Assembly (NCBI GenBank): GCA_949752745.1
Contig: OX457027.1
Coordinates: 62,168,329 to 62,232,328 of the forward strand
Reading direction: 5' to 3'
Length of the DNA: 64,000 nt
Source of the DNA: Protula sp. h YS-2021
Lineage: Eukaryota > Annelida > Polychaeta > Sabellida > Serpulidae
The translations under genes were made by a program, and so were the position numbers. Within the stretch, counting starts at the first letter, position 1; each line of letters opens with the position of its first letter. Under the pieces are notes generated by a model, which searched no databases, was not told the origin of the DNA, and worked only from the letters and a program-made list of their open reading frames with translations. Shown here one piece after another: positions 1 to 12,843 of this stretch.

Positions 1-2929
1 CAACCATTATGAGAAAATTAACCTTACTTTACAACCTGTAGGGTTTGAGTCCGACCAGGAAAAATTACCTCCTGCGTCACAATGTATAGAAGAACGTTTC
101 TAAAGTGATGTAAAAAGTGCTTTTTATCGACCGCTTTACGTTATAGAGGTCATTTGACCTTGAAAATGAAGCTTGAAGGTACCGCCTATATCAGAAAGTC
201 ACCACTTGTATTAAAGAGTATAAGATGGAATCCAAAAATGAAGTCAGAATTGTTCGATTTTGAACTTGTTTTGAATTGAAAAGATTACATAATCTCTTAC
301 CTTGAAACAAATCTGAAGTCATCACTCACATTACTAAGTCATCGCTTAAATTATACTACTTGGTGTTATTCCAAATATTAAGTAAAATTGACATTACCTC
401 TAACCGTCTTCGAGATTAACCTGTGGGAAATTGAGGTTAAAAGAATTAAGACTAAGATTTTAAGGTAGAAACATCGCGATTTTGAAAGTATCTTATCATG
501 CTGTATACTTTTGTCATTTATTTTGATGGGTAGTAGAAGCTTTGAAACAGCTGTCTAAAACTTCTAAAAGACGTTGAGGTGTATTTACTTTGTCGTCTGA
601 CCTTTCACTGTGGTAGAAATACCACGAATTTGATGAAGCCTAATTATCTATCTAAGCAAATGTGTAATTTGTTTTATCGTATATCCAACATTCAGTCCGG
701 ACTATTTTTCTGAAAACCATTTCTAAAAACGAAAACTATAGACAAACCATTGAATAGAATAGAACCACCAACTGGAATTGGTAGCTAAACGGAATTCATC
801 GGTGAAACAATAAAAATAACGTGCAACTTCGCACTATGATAGGTCATCTATATCTACCAAATACGATAAGAAGTAACAACCGCTGATGGGCAACTAGTAA
901 TCATATAATCATATCGTGTTTGTTTAGAGCAAATTGTAATAGTTAAGCTTTTCTAGTTAATTTATTTTTTAATAAATAAAACAGATTTTAACTATTTTCG
1001 TGTAATAGTATTATGGAATATAGTTTCCTAGGTAAAAGAGATGGCAATCGCAATAGTTTATTTAATTACTTAATATGTATATCAGAATTTAACTATGGTA
1101 CATGTGACTGTACTGTCCAGTATGATTTCAGTCAATGCTTTATTCCCGTACCTGTTTTAAAAATAACATAACAGTAATGCATTTTAATATCTCGATAACT
1201 GGCCCGAGGCATACAGTGAGTGTCAAATAAAAGACGCGATCAGCGATCAACCTAGCATCACACCCAGGGCACTTTTACGAAAGCTGGACTATACATCAAA
1301 CATAGTTAGTAAAAAGTTTGCTGCAGCTGCTTTAGTTTTGTAACGGTCGGGAATTTTGTTTATAATATGCAGGAAATGAATTTATCACCATCTCCTTTAA
1401 CTTAAGAAGGAGAAAATCTTTAATCAGTTCAAGTGTCACTACGGTGTCTTGTTGACCAGCATCCAGACTCACTGCTACATTGTATAGAGGGTCGAATAAA
1501 GCTGCACAGCACTGTGACTTCCAGTTTCCAAACTAATCTGACGTAAATAGTGATGACAAAATGCATTCTGTTCTCAATATACGCAGTGCATCTGGTGCGA
1601 ATTTCTATCAAACGAAAGATAATCACCAACCAGTATAGTTTAATTCTTTTCAGAAATTAAGGTTTGATGGACTTCATTCTCTTTTTAGAATAATTAAAAA
1701 AAGATGCAGAACCCCATTTCAGCACATATTATGGGCCCTGACATTATGCGTAAAGAATTAGAGAAATACTCTAGAGGGGAATAAATTGCAAACCTTGAGT
1801 GACAGCATCATAGTGTGGATGAACAGAGGCGAATGAGTTGCAAACTTCATATCAAAAAATTTTGGTGCGTTAATTTCTACATAAAGAGATATTTTTATTC
1901 TAAATACATTCTTTTTCTAGACAAATAAATATACTCAACAAAAGTAAACATGCAACTTTAAAACCTGCAAAATATATTATGTGACAAATAATTAAACCCC
2001 AACGTAATTACATATTTTAATTGCTGACATGTAAGCTTTCTGTTTCTGAAAGCAAATTAACTTTGCGTCAAGAGCGACAATGTCACGCTTAATTAAACAT
2101 ACGCTCTTAATATCGAGCGTCCCTTCCTGCCATTAACCTGCACCGCATGGATCCCATCAAATTCTGTATTTTAATTTCAAAAATATCGCCTTGTAGACTA
2201 AGAAGCCATCGCTATGAGTTTTCCAATGTGTTTCTAATTGGCTATCGCGCTCCATCATAAAAATTTTGGAGAAAAAATAGCACCATATGGGTACCCCTAA
2301 CAGGTGCTCTGTTGCTTTGTTTTCAATGCTTGTCAACCAAACGACCAATCAGCGTCGGTGTAGTTCGGTGTGATCGAACCATTCCCAATTCCCTATAATA
2401 GAAGATTTTTTCTCCGATTACTTTTTGGTAAAAATGATGGATCAAAATCAAGGTAAATGCATAACTTTTGGATATTATTTATCTTGGATATTATATTTAC
2501 GTATGCTATAAGTTTTATTTTGTTTGGTGTACGTTTTGACCAGTTTGCTGGCTTTGCTGATTTCTACACGTGGTAGTTCTGGGTTTGTCAGATCGGCTTT
2601 CGTTCGGTAAATACTTTCCTGCCAGCGAAAACGTAGTGTAGATTGTGAGTAATAGACAGTGAGATGGTTTCTGGGCGATTTTCTCAGTTTCCATTTCGAG
2701 GGTTTTCCTCTCATTCTTAGCAAACAGTTTGCATTCAGTGGCTCTGCAAACAGGAGAGTTTCTGCTTTTCAAGGTATTTCTTCCCTTAATGGGGTGTTAT
2801 AGCGCCTTGTTGGGACATGGAGTTTTCACAGCTTAGGAGGCTTGTCGTCAATACGCTTTATGCTGCAGCAACTCTCTTTAGGGGGTTGCATACAATTGCA
2901 TCTATTTTTGATGACAGACATGTCAACAG
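1..2929. other. Non-coding stretch, no gene recognised
   Basis: AT-rich sequence with only short open frames that have no recognisable domain or codon structure. No RNA gene, LTR or clear tandem repeat is seen here. It reads as intergenic or intronic DNA. Confidence 0.5.
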
Positions 2930-3660
2930 TTAGTGTTGTGACGATTTATCACGGCACTGAGCAGCGTGGCAGCTTCTGTCCACATGTCAGTCGGTGTTGA
3001 ATCTAGCATGTGGTCGTCACAGCCGTGTGGCGGGTACGACAACTCGACACTGCAACAACAACATGGTATAAGCATCGATCACGGTACGAGGTTAGCAGGG
3101 GAGTTTTCCTCTTGCAGTCTGTTATGCCGTCTTTGTTACGACCCTTGGCAGTGACGGATACAACAAAGGACGGTTTGGACATAATACAAGCCGTGCAGGC
3201 ATCAGTTGCCCTCATCACGACCCGTAGCAGTGACGAACAGGTCAGCTCGTACTCATTGTTGTCACGAATCGTGTTTGCAGCGACTCGCTGTTGTCACGAG
3301 TCGTGTTCGTGACGGGTCGAACATGGATTATGCTTTTGTTTCAGGTTGATTGTGTTATGACTCTTCTTCCGTTCGATTTCTAGAGAGGTCGATCATGCAA
3401 CTGGGCGGTACTCTCACGGGTCGTGTTTGTGACGGTTCGCTGTTGCAACGACTTGTCCGTGTTAGGGGTTGTGTTTGTCACGACATGTGACTGTCACGGG
3501 TTGTCACGAGGCTGGGTCGTGTATGTCGCGACCCGTGATTGTGTCGTGCCGTCGCTGGGATGGTCGTGACTGTCACGACCCGTGGTTAAGGCGGATTGCC
3601 GCGGTGCCGGATCGTGTATGCAACGACTCGATCACGTGACACTTGCTGCGGTGAAGGGTA
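2930..3660. repeat. Cluster of TCACGACCCGTGA-like short words
   Basis: The stretch is richer in GC than its flanks. It repeats variants of CACGACCCGTG, CACGAGTCGTG and GTGACGGGTCG every 15-40 bases in both orientations. Several copies are near-palindromic (CACGA-N-TCGTG). The spacing is irregular, so it is a degenerate simple array rather than a fixed-period satellite. Open frames within it come from the repeat composition and look non-coding. Confidence 0.5.
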
Positions 3661-3689
3661 GATTCCGGATTTCTGTGCCCATATGAAGC

Positions 3690-4389
3690 GTGCAGGGAGT
3701 CTTAATTACATTATGTTAAAGCATGCTTCGGATGATGAGCTCAAGATGTTGTGTAATCTGGCGTCCAAGCCTAGATAAGTGGCTTCGGCAACTTCGACTT
3801 AATTCAGTCCCATCCAGTACTGTTACAACGGAATCCTCCTCACAAGGACACCCTCCTGCTATTTCCTGCATGACTTCTATGCAGCCATGGACGGGTGATA
3901 CACGTCGCTTATGGCAAGTCTAATTATGTATCCTCTTCGTCTTCATCAGCAGCCAATTCATCGTCTTGTAATGAGGAGCCAGTGATTGTCAGTACGTAAA
4001 GAACACATTCCACGTCTTGTCACTGAATTTGTCCTAACTAAATCGCAACTACGGTCTCGCGCCCAGCTCCGCTTCTGATTACTCAGGCTGTACCTTCGAT
4101 GATGTCTCACTTTGGACTATATCACGCCTCGCCAAGGGCCATGACCCCGGAGGACTACAAACTCTTGCGGCCTGTACTCACTCCCACTCCTTCAGGCGTG
4201 GAGGTTTTACCAGATGAATGGGACAAAGCTTCGACATTAGATTTTTCGGCAGTAGACTTTCCCTTTAAAGACATTATCAAGTTTATATCGCATAGCTCAT
4301 CGAGGTGGAGAGTTCACCGAGGTGGGTTCAGCTGCATGTTCAAAGACTCTACAATGTCCTGTTCCTGGGAGAAAGGACGGACGGCATAG
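3690..4389 (+). other. Possible decayed coding fragment, family unknown
   Basis: Short frames here have a more protein-like composition than the surroundings, notably a 96-codon stretch at 4099-4389 containing TPEDYKLLRPVLTPTPSG and LPDEWDKASTLDF. Frames upstream (3715-3900) look similar but are broken by stops. I do not recognise a family. It may be a remnant of a mobile-element protein or chance. Confidence 0.2.
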
Positions 4390-5985
4390 AGTTGACACTC
4401 TTATATTTGTCGCTGTATGCAAGTCGCTCAGAAACCATTTCTGTGTTAATTTTCTGTAATCATCACTTAAATTTTGGTGGCAGGCAGCTATTTACCTAAC
4501 AAAAGCCGGTTTGTTCACTGTCAAGACAAAAGTGTGCAGGAATCAGCAAAACAGTAATCCCCACACAAAACAAGATCAAATGCAGAGTATGTGCAGATAC
4601 ATTAAAAAAAAAATTAATATAAAAAGTATGTGATTCGCCTTGAGTTTGATTCGTTACAATTGCAAAAAATTGTAGAGGAACAATATTTCCTGTTTATCGA
4701 ATCTCGATAAGTTAAGAATAGTTTTGTCAAGTGATTGACAATGCATTGACGCTTATTGTCGTTTGGTTGACATTGTTAAACTAAACATCTAAGATTTATA
4801 CTATTTTCTATTTCATATTTGCAATATAAAATAGACATCAAATCCGAAATTGCAATAGCACTTTCAGACAGATTTTAAACTGGTAGCATCAGCTAAATTG
4901 GATTGTAATTTTTGAAATGGCGTTGTGTGATTAGTGAACAGACAGACATACCGCCTGAGTTACCTGAGTATCTGCTCTCACGTTTCGTGATTTTACATAG
5001 CTATCGCTTATACTTTTGTGCAGATCATGCAGATGAAATGTGATTACTCTAGTCAAATACAGTTCCAAACAGGCAAATAATTATGTCTTATTTACGCGTT
5101 TTGTGAGATTTCTTTTGATGGTGTTTCTGTCTTTATATACAATCGATCATTGCAATTTCCTAATCAAGTAAATACAATACCACACACATTAACCCATCTT
5201 CTAGCGTGTAATGGATATGGAGACAAACAAGCTAATTTATCGCCGCTTCCCCTGGTTGTCATAAAATATTCAATATTAAAGTCAAAGAATTTAGTTGATG
5301 AATATTCGGTAAGTTGAAGCTATGACTGTTTCATATTTCATAACGAAATTGTCGTATTACGTGTTTAATTAAGATTAGTTTATTTTCTAAGCCACCTTGT
5401 ATAAAATTAGTAAAATGTACGATTAATTGTAGCCATATCTAACGACCAACCTCTTTTCCCTAAAATATACATAATTAAGAGTAGAAATTTGGTTCAAAAT
5501 AGTTTTAAACGTGATTGCACAATGTATAGTGAGAGAAAGAAGGACCCAAACGGGTAACTTGTATTACTGCAGGTTAAGGTTAAATTCGATCACCGTTGTG
5601 ACTCTTGAAGTAGTAGATACTTTATCAGGTAAAGCATATCATATTTCACTCAATGCTAAAAACGATTATCATGAGATATATTTCTAGCCATAAAATTATA
5701 TATCCATTACAGAGAAGCACTAGATTTTTTCTCTATTTTTGAAAGGTGTTTTCCTGAACAGTGGCCATTAATTACCAAACATTCTTTCAGCTTAAGCTTA
5801 TTTTATGGCTCATAGAGACTCAAAATCTAAATGTGCTGTTTTGCAATTGTTTTCAATTTGTCTTTTCCAAAAACAAAATTTATTTAGCTTTATTCAGCAG
5901 AGTGCTTCATAATTTACTGAATTTACATAAATATAGTTTGTAGCAAAACAGCATAGTAGTTGGGGCCCAGTATGATATGAACTAG
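4390..5985. other. AT-rich non-coding stretch
   Basis: No domain-bearing frame, RNA gene or structured repeat is seen. Short open frames are compatible with low-complexity AT-rich sequence. Confidence 0.5.
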
Positions 5986-6148
5986 TAATGTTAGTCATAA
6001 GGATGTCCTTATTTTTAAAAATAAGGATAAAAACGCCATTCTGCTCTTTCCTCAAACTTAAAAGTCTTTTAAAAATAATTATAAAAATTAAGAAGGAACC
6101 ATCTAATCTCAAAAATAAGGACGTCCTTAAATATAAAGACAGAGCAGA
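5986..6148. repeat. Short inverted-repeat element with two palindromes
   Basis: CCTTATTTTTAAAAATAAGG (6007-6026) is a perfect 20-bp palindrome. AAGGACGTCCTT (6117-6128) is a perfect 12-bp palindrome. The word AAGGAYGTCCTTATTTTT occurs on both arms in opposite orientation, and ATTCTGCTCTTT on the left is matched in inverted form by AGAGCAGAAT on the right. Together they give a foldback structure of about 160 bp, consistent with a small MITE. Confidence 0.45.
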
Positions 6149-6443
6149 ATACCACTCCAGAGCTATAAAGAAACATATAAGTAAATTAATTTTGGTCTGG
6201 AGTCGCTGTCTCTAGATAACTAGTTTAATACCACTAGTTTAAAACATCGAATTCGAACAAGCAAATACGTTTTCAATCTCAGTAAATTGTTTTGCAAACT
6301 TTGTTATTAATAGGCATCGAAATGCCTGAAATGTTATGTAACTTTGAAGCATGTAATGATACTAGTGATTAGACACTTAAAAATGAGAATTTTAATAGAT
6401 ATTTAACACACGAATCGACAAAAAGTGTGAGCGATAATACACC

Positions 6444-6776
6444 ATGGTTGCACAGGATAAGTGCGAAACTTGCAAAAAGAAAAAGGGTGATGTAGATATA
6501 CGCCCTACAGACCTGAGACAATGCAACGCATGTTTCCGAAATACGTATAAAGCGACTACTCTCCGAAAGAATAACGGTTACCAAACTGGTCAAGTTCATG
6601 ATGCTGCAAACAACAGAGAAATTAGTCTTGAGACAATTCTGAACAAATTGAACGCAATCGAAAACCTTCTGTCAAATATTGAAAATCAAAACGATCAACT
6701 GTTGTCAAGGATTGTGGATCTAGAAAACAAAAACAGAGAGAAAACTGTTAAATTGGCAACGCTGGAAAGATTCTGA
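6444..6776 (+). pseudogene. LINE ORF1-like remnant (Cys-rich plus coiled coil)
   Basis: A 110-codon open frame starts with a Cys-rich segment (CETCKKKKGD, then CNACF), resembling a zinc-binding module. After a basic stretch comes a heptad-rich helix (ILNKLNAIENLLSNIE, then LLSRIVDLENKN) predicted to form a coiled coil. Zinc-binding and coiled-coil modules followed by reverse transcriptase are typical of ORF1 in CR1/jockey-type LINEs. The frame stops at 6776, and LINE ORF2 sequence upstream of the reverse transcriptase core follows within a few bases. The endonuclease is therefore missing, so this is probably a deletion junction. Alternative: the first exon of an unrelated host gene, judged less likely because of the downstream neighbour. 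Confidence 0.5.
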
Positions 6777-8062
6777 TTAATTAACGCCACAAGAAAAAAA
6801 CCGACACCTTTTTGGGATATGATTAAAACAAGCGAAGTTTTGAAACAAAGGTATAAATCATACAGAAATAAAACTACAAACGTCTTAAAAAACTCCGAAA
6901 AAATGCATTACAGTAACTTATTGCAAACTCATAAGTGTGACGGCTTTTCCAGAATCTTTTAAACGTAGTGATAAAATACTAACTGACAGTAAAGATATTG
7001 CCAATGGTTTTAATGAATTCTTTACAAATGTTGGTCCGAATTTGGCTAAAATCATACCGAAATGTTGATTTTTCATCTTTTATTCATTATCAAAACGACC
7101 AATCTATGTTCCTTGAACCAACTTGTAAGGAGGAAATTATTAAAGTAATTAATCAGTTTAAAGGTAAAACATCAACAGGTAACGACGGTATACCAATGTC
7201 TATTGTTAAGAAAATCAGCACAGATATTGCTGACTCATTAGCACATATATGTAATATCTCATTTGAAACAGGTATTTTTCCTGATAAAATGAAAAAGGCA
7301 AAAGTAATTCCATTATTCAAATCTGGCGACGACAGCATTTTTACCAATTTTCGTCCTGTAGCTTTGCTACCACAATTTTCGAAAATCGTAGAAAAACTCT
7401 TTAACATTCTATCCTTTATCAATAAACATAGCGTCTTGTAAGTGGTACAAGTTTGCTTTGGCTGACCAGTTATTTGTCTTCAAGACTACAGTATGTTCAT
7501 TACAACGGCGTGGACTCAGATGTTTTAAAAGTGGTCTGTGGAGTTCCACAAGGCTCAATTTGAGGACCAACCGTATTTCTGCTATATATTAATGATTTGT
7601 GCAACGTGTCTGATTTAATGAAATTTATATTATTTGCTGACAATACAAATTTGTTTTATACCGGTTCAGAAGTAGATGAAATATGTGAAATAATTTGTTT
7701 GGAGTTAAAGCAAACAGATTATAGTTAAATATGGGTAAAACTAGTTTTATTGTATTTTCAAATAAGCATTCTACTTGTTATTTTTACTTAAATATAAATG
7801 CTACTGCATTAGAAAGAGTGTTTTCGAAGAAATTCTTGGGAATAATTATAGATAGTAAATTGTCGTGGTCGAATCCATTAAAACATGTGCAGAACAGGGT
7901 AGCGAAAAGTGTTTCGGTACTGTATAAAGTGAAATATCTGCTCGATTGCTCATCTTCATATACCTTGTACTGTGCCCTAATCCTACCGTATCTTAGGTAT
8001 TGGTGTGAGATATGGAGAAATAATATCGATCAAGATTAGAAAGTGTTATAAAATTACAAAAG
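6777..8062 (+). pseudogene. CR1/jockey-like LINE reverse transcriptase, 5' part, broken
   Basis: Translated in shifting frames this reads through LINE ORF2. The pieces are KQRYKSYRNK (before the RT), NGFNEFFTNVGPNLAK, FKGKTSTGNDGIPMSIVKK (RT block 1), KAKVIPLFKSGD and NFRPVALLPQFSKIVEKL, then a VCGVPQGSI block and the catalytic region. The catalytic box reads FADN where active elements have FADD. Frameshifts occur near 7065 and 7440, and an in-frame stop interrupts the VPQGSI block. The sequence is cut at 8062 by the LTR element and resumes at 13097 in the same frame (KLQ|KKAVRII across the insertion, counting one copy of the target duplication). Non-functional. Confidence 0.85.
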
Positions 8063-8180
8063 TGTTCTATATGTTAGGTGGCTACGTGGAAACAGTAATA
8101 GAAACTAAACAGACGCCAAGCTGCCGCCATGTATTTATTTACAATCGGAAGTCTCGCACTGGCTACGCATATACACAACA
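8063..8180 (-). repeat. 3' LTR (118 bp)
   Basis: Direct repeat of 12979-13096 with six mismatches. It begins TGTTCTATATGT and ends ACACAACA on the plus strand. It is the downstream LTR of the minus-strand element and is preceded on the plus strand by the duplicated target AAAAG. Confidence 0.93.
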
Positions 8181-8845
8181 TTACCCGCGTACTGATACAA
8201 GACTTACTGTGTATATTACTGCTTAACTGTGCTTTAACTGCTATTTTGCTACCAGCATTCAGTTGAACTCTATATCTGATTATCAAACAAAGAGATGCAA
8301 AATTTATAAGTATACTAGACAGAATATATCAATTAATTTACCTGAAAAATTCCGGAATTTTACTTTTTCAACTTTTCTCTCTTTACTCTATATTATCGCT
8401 ATCACTGCGATTCGACGTTCTCTGATTATAAACTCGATCCATGAATGTAACTTCAAGAATAACTTAACAGGCATGGAATGGAAGCTTGAAGTAATTATAA
8501 AGGACAACGAATACGCAAAATAACTACTTCAGCGATATCTAAACCATAACCTTAAACTTGCCACTTAGTTCAGGTTTATTATAAGCAATTAAACGCAAAA
8601 GATAAATCCAAAATTCTCTTCTTTTTATATTTACCGTATACCATTGCAACAGCTGAAATGTCGATTAACTGTAAAAATTGTCAACATTACAGCAACGTTA
8701 TCAGCACTTTAACTGAACTGCACCCAGCTATCAAATCAGCACCTGTACAACATTAAAAAACATAAAACGTTAATCTTTGCTTAGAATAAATAAATAATGA
8801 TTCAATATAGCAAAATATCTTAATTGCACGACATTTAACTAAAAG
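8181..8845 (-). other. Retrotransposon 3' untranslated region
   Basis: About 660 bp between the pol stop and the 3' LTR with no recognisable domain. No strong purine-rich polypurine tract is obvious next to the LTR; the nearest purine-rich word on the minus strand is GCGGGTAA. An 86-codon open frame on the plus strand here has no recognisable features. Confidence 0.5.
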
Positions 8846-11800
8846 TTAGTCCTCAATACCGTACTTCTTTGGCGATCTTACAGAACGACCTGATCGCGAT
8901 ACACGACCATCGACACTTGAAATTTCAGTTTTTGCTTTAGCAGGTGAAACGGGGTGTGAAACATTGACAGAAGGCTCTGGAGTTCTAACTGTCACAGTCT
9001 TTTTGGCTAGAAACAGCGGGTTTCTCTTTTAAAATCATGGTTTCACCAGATGTAGATGGCGCTATGCTACACGGAATAGATGTACGGTCTACTGTCGGGT
9101 TAGGTTCAGTGGGCTTGGGTAAAACAGTTGATGGTTGAGGGGTATTATCGCTCTTGATAGGTTTTTCTTCAACCGGGTGTTGTGAACAACGGATTTGGTC
9201 AACGTGTCTTCTCCAAATTGAATTGTCAACCAAAACTTCATACATTAACGTTCCGATTTTTCGCGAGATAACTGCAAATGTCCATTTTCCATGCTTTTGT
9301 CAATAGTCCCTCACAAGCACTTCATCACCACACTAAAAGAACGGCGCTGAAATTCGTCTTTGGGGTTTATATTTCTGTAAATGATGTCGCGCAAACTGTG
9401 TTCTGCCAAATCCAGCCTTGTTTTGATTTCACGTCCTAGGAATAACAAGGATGGGGTCTCGTTGGTAGTTGCGTTTTTAGTAGAGCGATACATCAGTAGA
9501 AATTTGGCTACTTTCTCGTGCATTGAACGAGGTTCGTGCTTCATCGATTTGAGACTAGATTTAAGACTCTAAACCATAAGCTCTGCTAAACCGTTTCGTG
9601 ACGGTTAAAAAGGGCTCGTAGTTTTTTTAATAATTCCATGTAGTTTTAAGAATTTCTGGAAGGCTTCAGAATGGAAGGTTGTACCATTGTCTGTACAGTT
9701 TCCGGGGCAGTGATTTTTTCCATGATCCGTACCTCTGGCCATCTGGAGTGTGCATCGACTATTATGATAAATATATGGCCTTGAAAAGGTCCTGCAAAAT
9801 CAATGTGGATCCTTATCCACGGTTGACTTGGCCATTCCTAGGGGTGTACTGTAGATCTTGTTGGAGCTTTGCTTATCTCAAAGCAATTTATCTTGTGTTT
9901 CGATATCTCTGTCGATATTGCGCCACCAAATGTACGATCTAGCCAATTTTTTCATTTTCACCATACCAGGATGGGCACTATGGAGTTCTTGTAGAAATGC
10001 TCTCTGGAACTTTTCCGGAATAACCACTCTGTTTCCAATGAGCACACACTCTTGTGAAATAGATAATTCTGATTCATGTGAATGATAAGGGGAAAGATCT
10101 TCTTCAACTTTACCGGGCCAGCCATTTCTTGTGAACTCGAAAATTCTAGACAATACCTGGTCTTTTGACGTTTCCTGGGCAATTTGTTTGAATGAAATCG
10201 GAAAGTTGTCGAGTAGGGCAGCGTAGAATATTGTTCTCTCTCCTGACAAATTTTTCTGGCTTACCGGAAGGCGTAGTCCACTGAACCCGTCAGCGTTAGC
10301 GTGTTCACTTGTCTTTCGGTACTCAATTTCATAATTATAGCCAGTAAGGAAAATGACGTATCTTTGCATCCGCGAAGACGTAGTTGTTGAAATACCTTTT
10401 TTGGGATTGAAGATAGAAACCAAAACTTTACAGTCGGTCACTAGAGTAAATTTTCGGGCAAATAGGTACATGTTGAATTTCTTGATGCTCCAAATGATGC
10501 TGAGGGCCTCTCGATTGATTTGAGAGTAATTTTGCTCAGCTTTTGACAATGTTCGGGATACAAAACTAATGGGGCGTTCGCTTCCATCTGGGTAGATATG
10601 CGAAATAACTCCAGAAATACCTTTTGATGATGCGTCACAGTGCAGTCGAAGCGGCAGTTTCGGATCATAAGGTGCTAAAACGAGATCAGATGTGATGAGA
10701 GCCTTCGTTTTCTTAAAGGCCATATCACATGAGTCTGTCCATAGCCATTTCTGATTTTTGTGGAGCAACTGGTGCAATGGATGTAGTATCGTAGACAAGT
10801 TGGGTAGGAAGTGGTGGTAGTGGTTCACCAGGGCGACCCAGCTTCGTAATTCAGAAACATTTCTTGGGGCTGGCGCATCTGTAACTGCCTGACTTTCGAA
10901 TCGGTCTTGTGGATTCCGTCTTTGTCGACGATGTGAGCACAAAATTCAATGGAATCTTTGAAAAACTCACACTTGTTGGGATTGACTTTAAGGCCGCATT
11001 CTATTAATCGCTGAAAGACTTTCTCGAGGGTACATAGGTGATCGTCATCGTCTGAACCGGTGATTATCATATGGTCCAAAATACACTGCACGTTTTTGAT
11101 ACCTTTCAAAACCTGTTCAATTGCGCGTTGCCAAATAGAAGCAGCTGGGGAAATACCATACACTAGGCGATTGAAAACAAAAAGTTCTTTCTGTGTGTTG
11201 ATGGCCAGGTATTTCCTCGATTCTTCGTCCACTACAATTTGCCGTTTTGAGGTCTATCTTTGAAAATTTCTCTCCACCTGCCAATGCTGCTAACATGCTC
11301 TCAATAGTAGGCAATGGGTACGAGTCAACATTGAGCTGTGGATTGACAGTGATCTTAAAATCGCCACATATCCTGACAGAACCGTCCTTCTTCAGTATTG
11401 GGACAATGGGTGCCGCCCAATCACTCCATTCTACCGGTGAAAGGATCCCTTTACTCACCATGTTGTTCAGCTCCTTGTCGACCTTGCCCCTCATTGCAAA
11501 CGGGACCTGTCTGGGTTTGCAGAATTTAGGGGTAACTCCTTCTTTGAGGTGTAACTTCGCAGTTATCCCTTTTAGCTCACCCAATTCTTTGCCGAAACAC
11601 TCACTGTACCTTTCCAGAAGATGGTCTAATTCCTTCTTACCTCGAGCCATCCGTATGGACTTGATCTCGTGCCAATTTAACCTGATGTGTCGGAGCCAAT
11701 CTCTACCGAACAAAGGTGGACCTCCCCCGTGAAGGATGTTCCTTCGATGTTTCTTACCTTCGTGTTCCACCAGAACATTCACGTACCCCTCTGGCCTTGC

Positions 11801-12166
11801 ACATTCTCCAGTATAGGTTTTTAACACAACATTTGTTCTCCGCAGCCGTAATTTACCAAGATGGCGCTGATAATCCCTTTTCGATATTATCGAAAGCGCA
11901 GATCCTGTATCAAGCTCCATTTTGATAATCTTACCGTTTATTTTAGGACTGATCGTAATGGACGCACATTTCTTCTCGCTACTGTTGTTTACATCGCAAA
12001 CAACTTCCGTATAGCCGAGATCTGAACAGGAAGTGCTGTCGCCATTAGATTTTTCACTATCAGTGGTCACTTCGTCGTTATCAGCATAAAAAACTTTCTT
12101 CTTTGGCTTTCGCTTCTTAAACTGGTCTGCCCCGGTCTCGGAAGATGACATACCGGATTTCTTCAT
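8846..12166 (-). pseudogene. pol: Retrotransposon pol: protease, RT, RNase H, integrase (frameshifted)
   Basis: Reading downward from 12166: an aspartic protease with the DTGSA active-site motif (DTG at 11903-11911), then reverse transcriptase (VPILKKDGSVRICGDF, YPLPTIESMLA, FSKIDLK). Near 11.2 kb the frame shifts. RT then continues with KELFVFNRLVYGISPAA and an active-site box reading ILDH at about 11071-11082, where YLDD is expected. Another frame carries RNase H (RLHCDASSKG, REALSIIW, LVTDCKVL), then an integrase zinc-binding segment (HSAHPGM, WWRNID) whose second Cys pair is lost. The integrase core (9.9-9.5 kb) survives only in shifted frames, ending with ATTNETPSLLFLGR and a C-terminal basic SGRSVRSPKKYG before the stop at 8846-8848. 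At least three frameshifts and a lost catalytic Asp make it inactive. Confidence 0.88.
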
Positions 12167-12843
12167 CTTGCATCTTCTCTTAATGTGGCTTTCTTACCGC
12201 AGTTGTGGCATTTTTCGTCCTTAAAACGGCAATCCTCGGGACCATGACCATTCCTGCCACACCTGAAGCAACGATTTCTAGTGGTCCTCTGCAACTTGTT
12301 AACATTTGCCGATGCTCCTTGGATTTCCGATACATCCTTCATGGCCATTTCCATGGCAATTACTATCTCCTTGGCCTTTTGGTAGGTTAAATTCTTCTCC
12401 GATAACAATCTTTTCAGGACATTTTCGTTCTTTATCCCACAAACCAGCTGATCCCTGAGATGCTCTGCCAGACGCTCGCCGAACTCACAACGCTCACTCA
12501 GCTTTTGGAGGACACCCATGTAATCTGTCACCGACTCACCCCTCTTTTGCTGACGCTTGTAGAACCGGTATCTCTCTGCTTTCACGTTGGGCTTTGGACT
12601 GAGATGCTCTTGCAGCAACTCACCAATTTGCTCGAATGTCTTTGTTGATGGCTTGTCAGGTGAACACAGGCTATGTAACAAGGAATAGATCTTCCCGCCA
12701 ATCCGACTAAGAGTTACAGCAACTTTTTTGTCGTCGGCTACGTCGTTGGCAATGAAATACTGCTCTAACCTCTCTTTGTACAGCTCCCAGTCACCAGCAG
12801 TCTCGTCGAAGGGCTCCAATCGTCCGATCAATGATGCCATCAT
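12163..12843 (-). pseudogene. gag: Retrotransposon Gag (capsid and CCHC nucleocapsid)
   Basis: A 226-codon frame beginning MMASLIGRLEPFDE, a typical Mag/SURL-type Gag start. The capsid-like region includes WELYKERLEQYF and VTDYMGVLQKLSERCEF. Near the C-terminus is a zinc knuckle CFRCGRNGHGPEDC (CX2CX4HX4C). A second knuckle starts CHNCGKK, but its His and last Cys are pushed out of frame by what looks like a one-base deletion near 12190. The frame then runs on to a false stop, overlapping the pol frame by four bases. In an active element Gag would coat the RNA and form the particle; this copy is damaged at its 3' end. Confidence 0.88.

Noticed and set aside
7153..7422. An 89-codon minus-strand frame
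   Set aside because: Shadow of the LINE reverse transcriptase on the plus strand.
11247..11732. A 161-codon plus-strand frame
   Set aside because: Antisense to the protease/RT part of the retrotransposon, whose motifs are clear on the minus strand.
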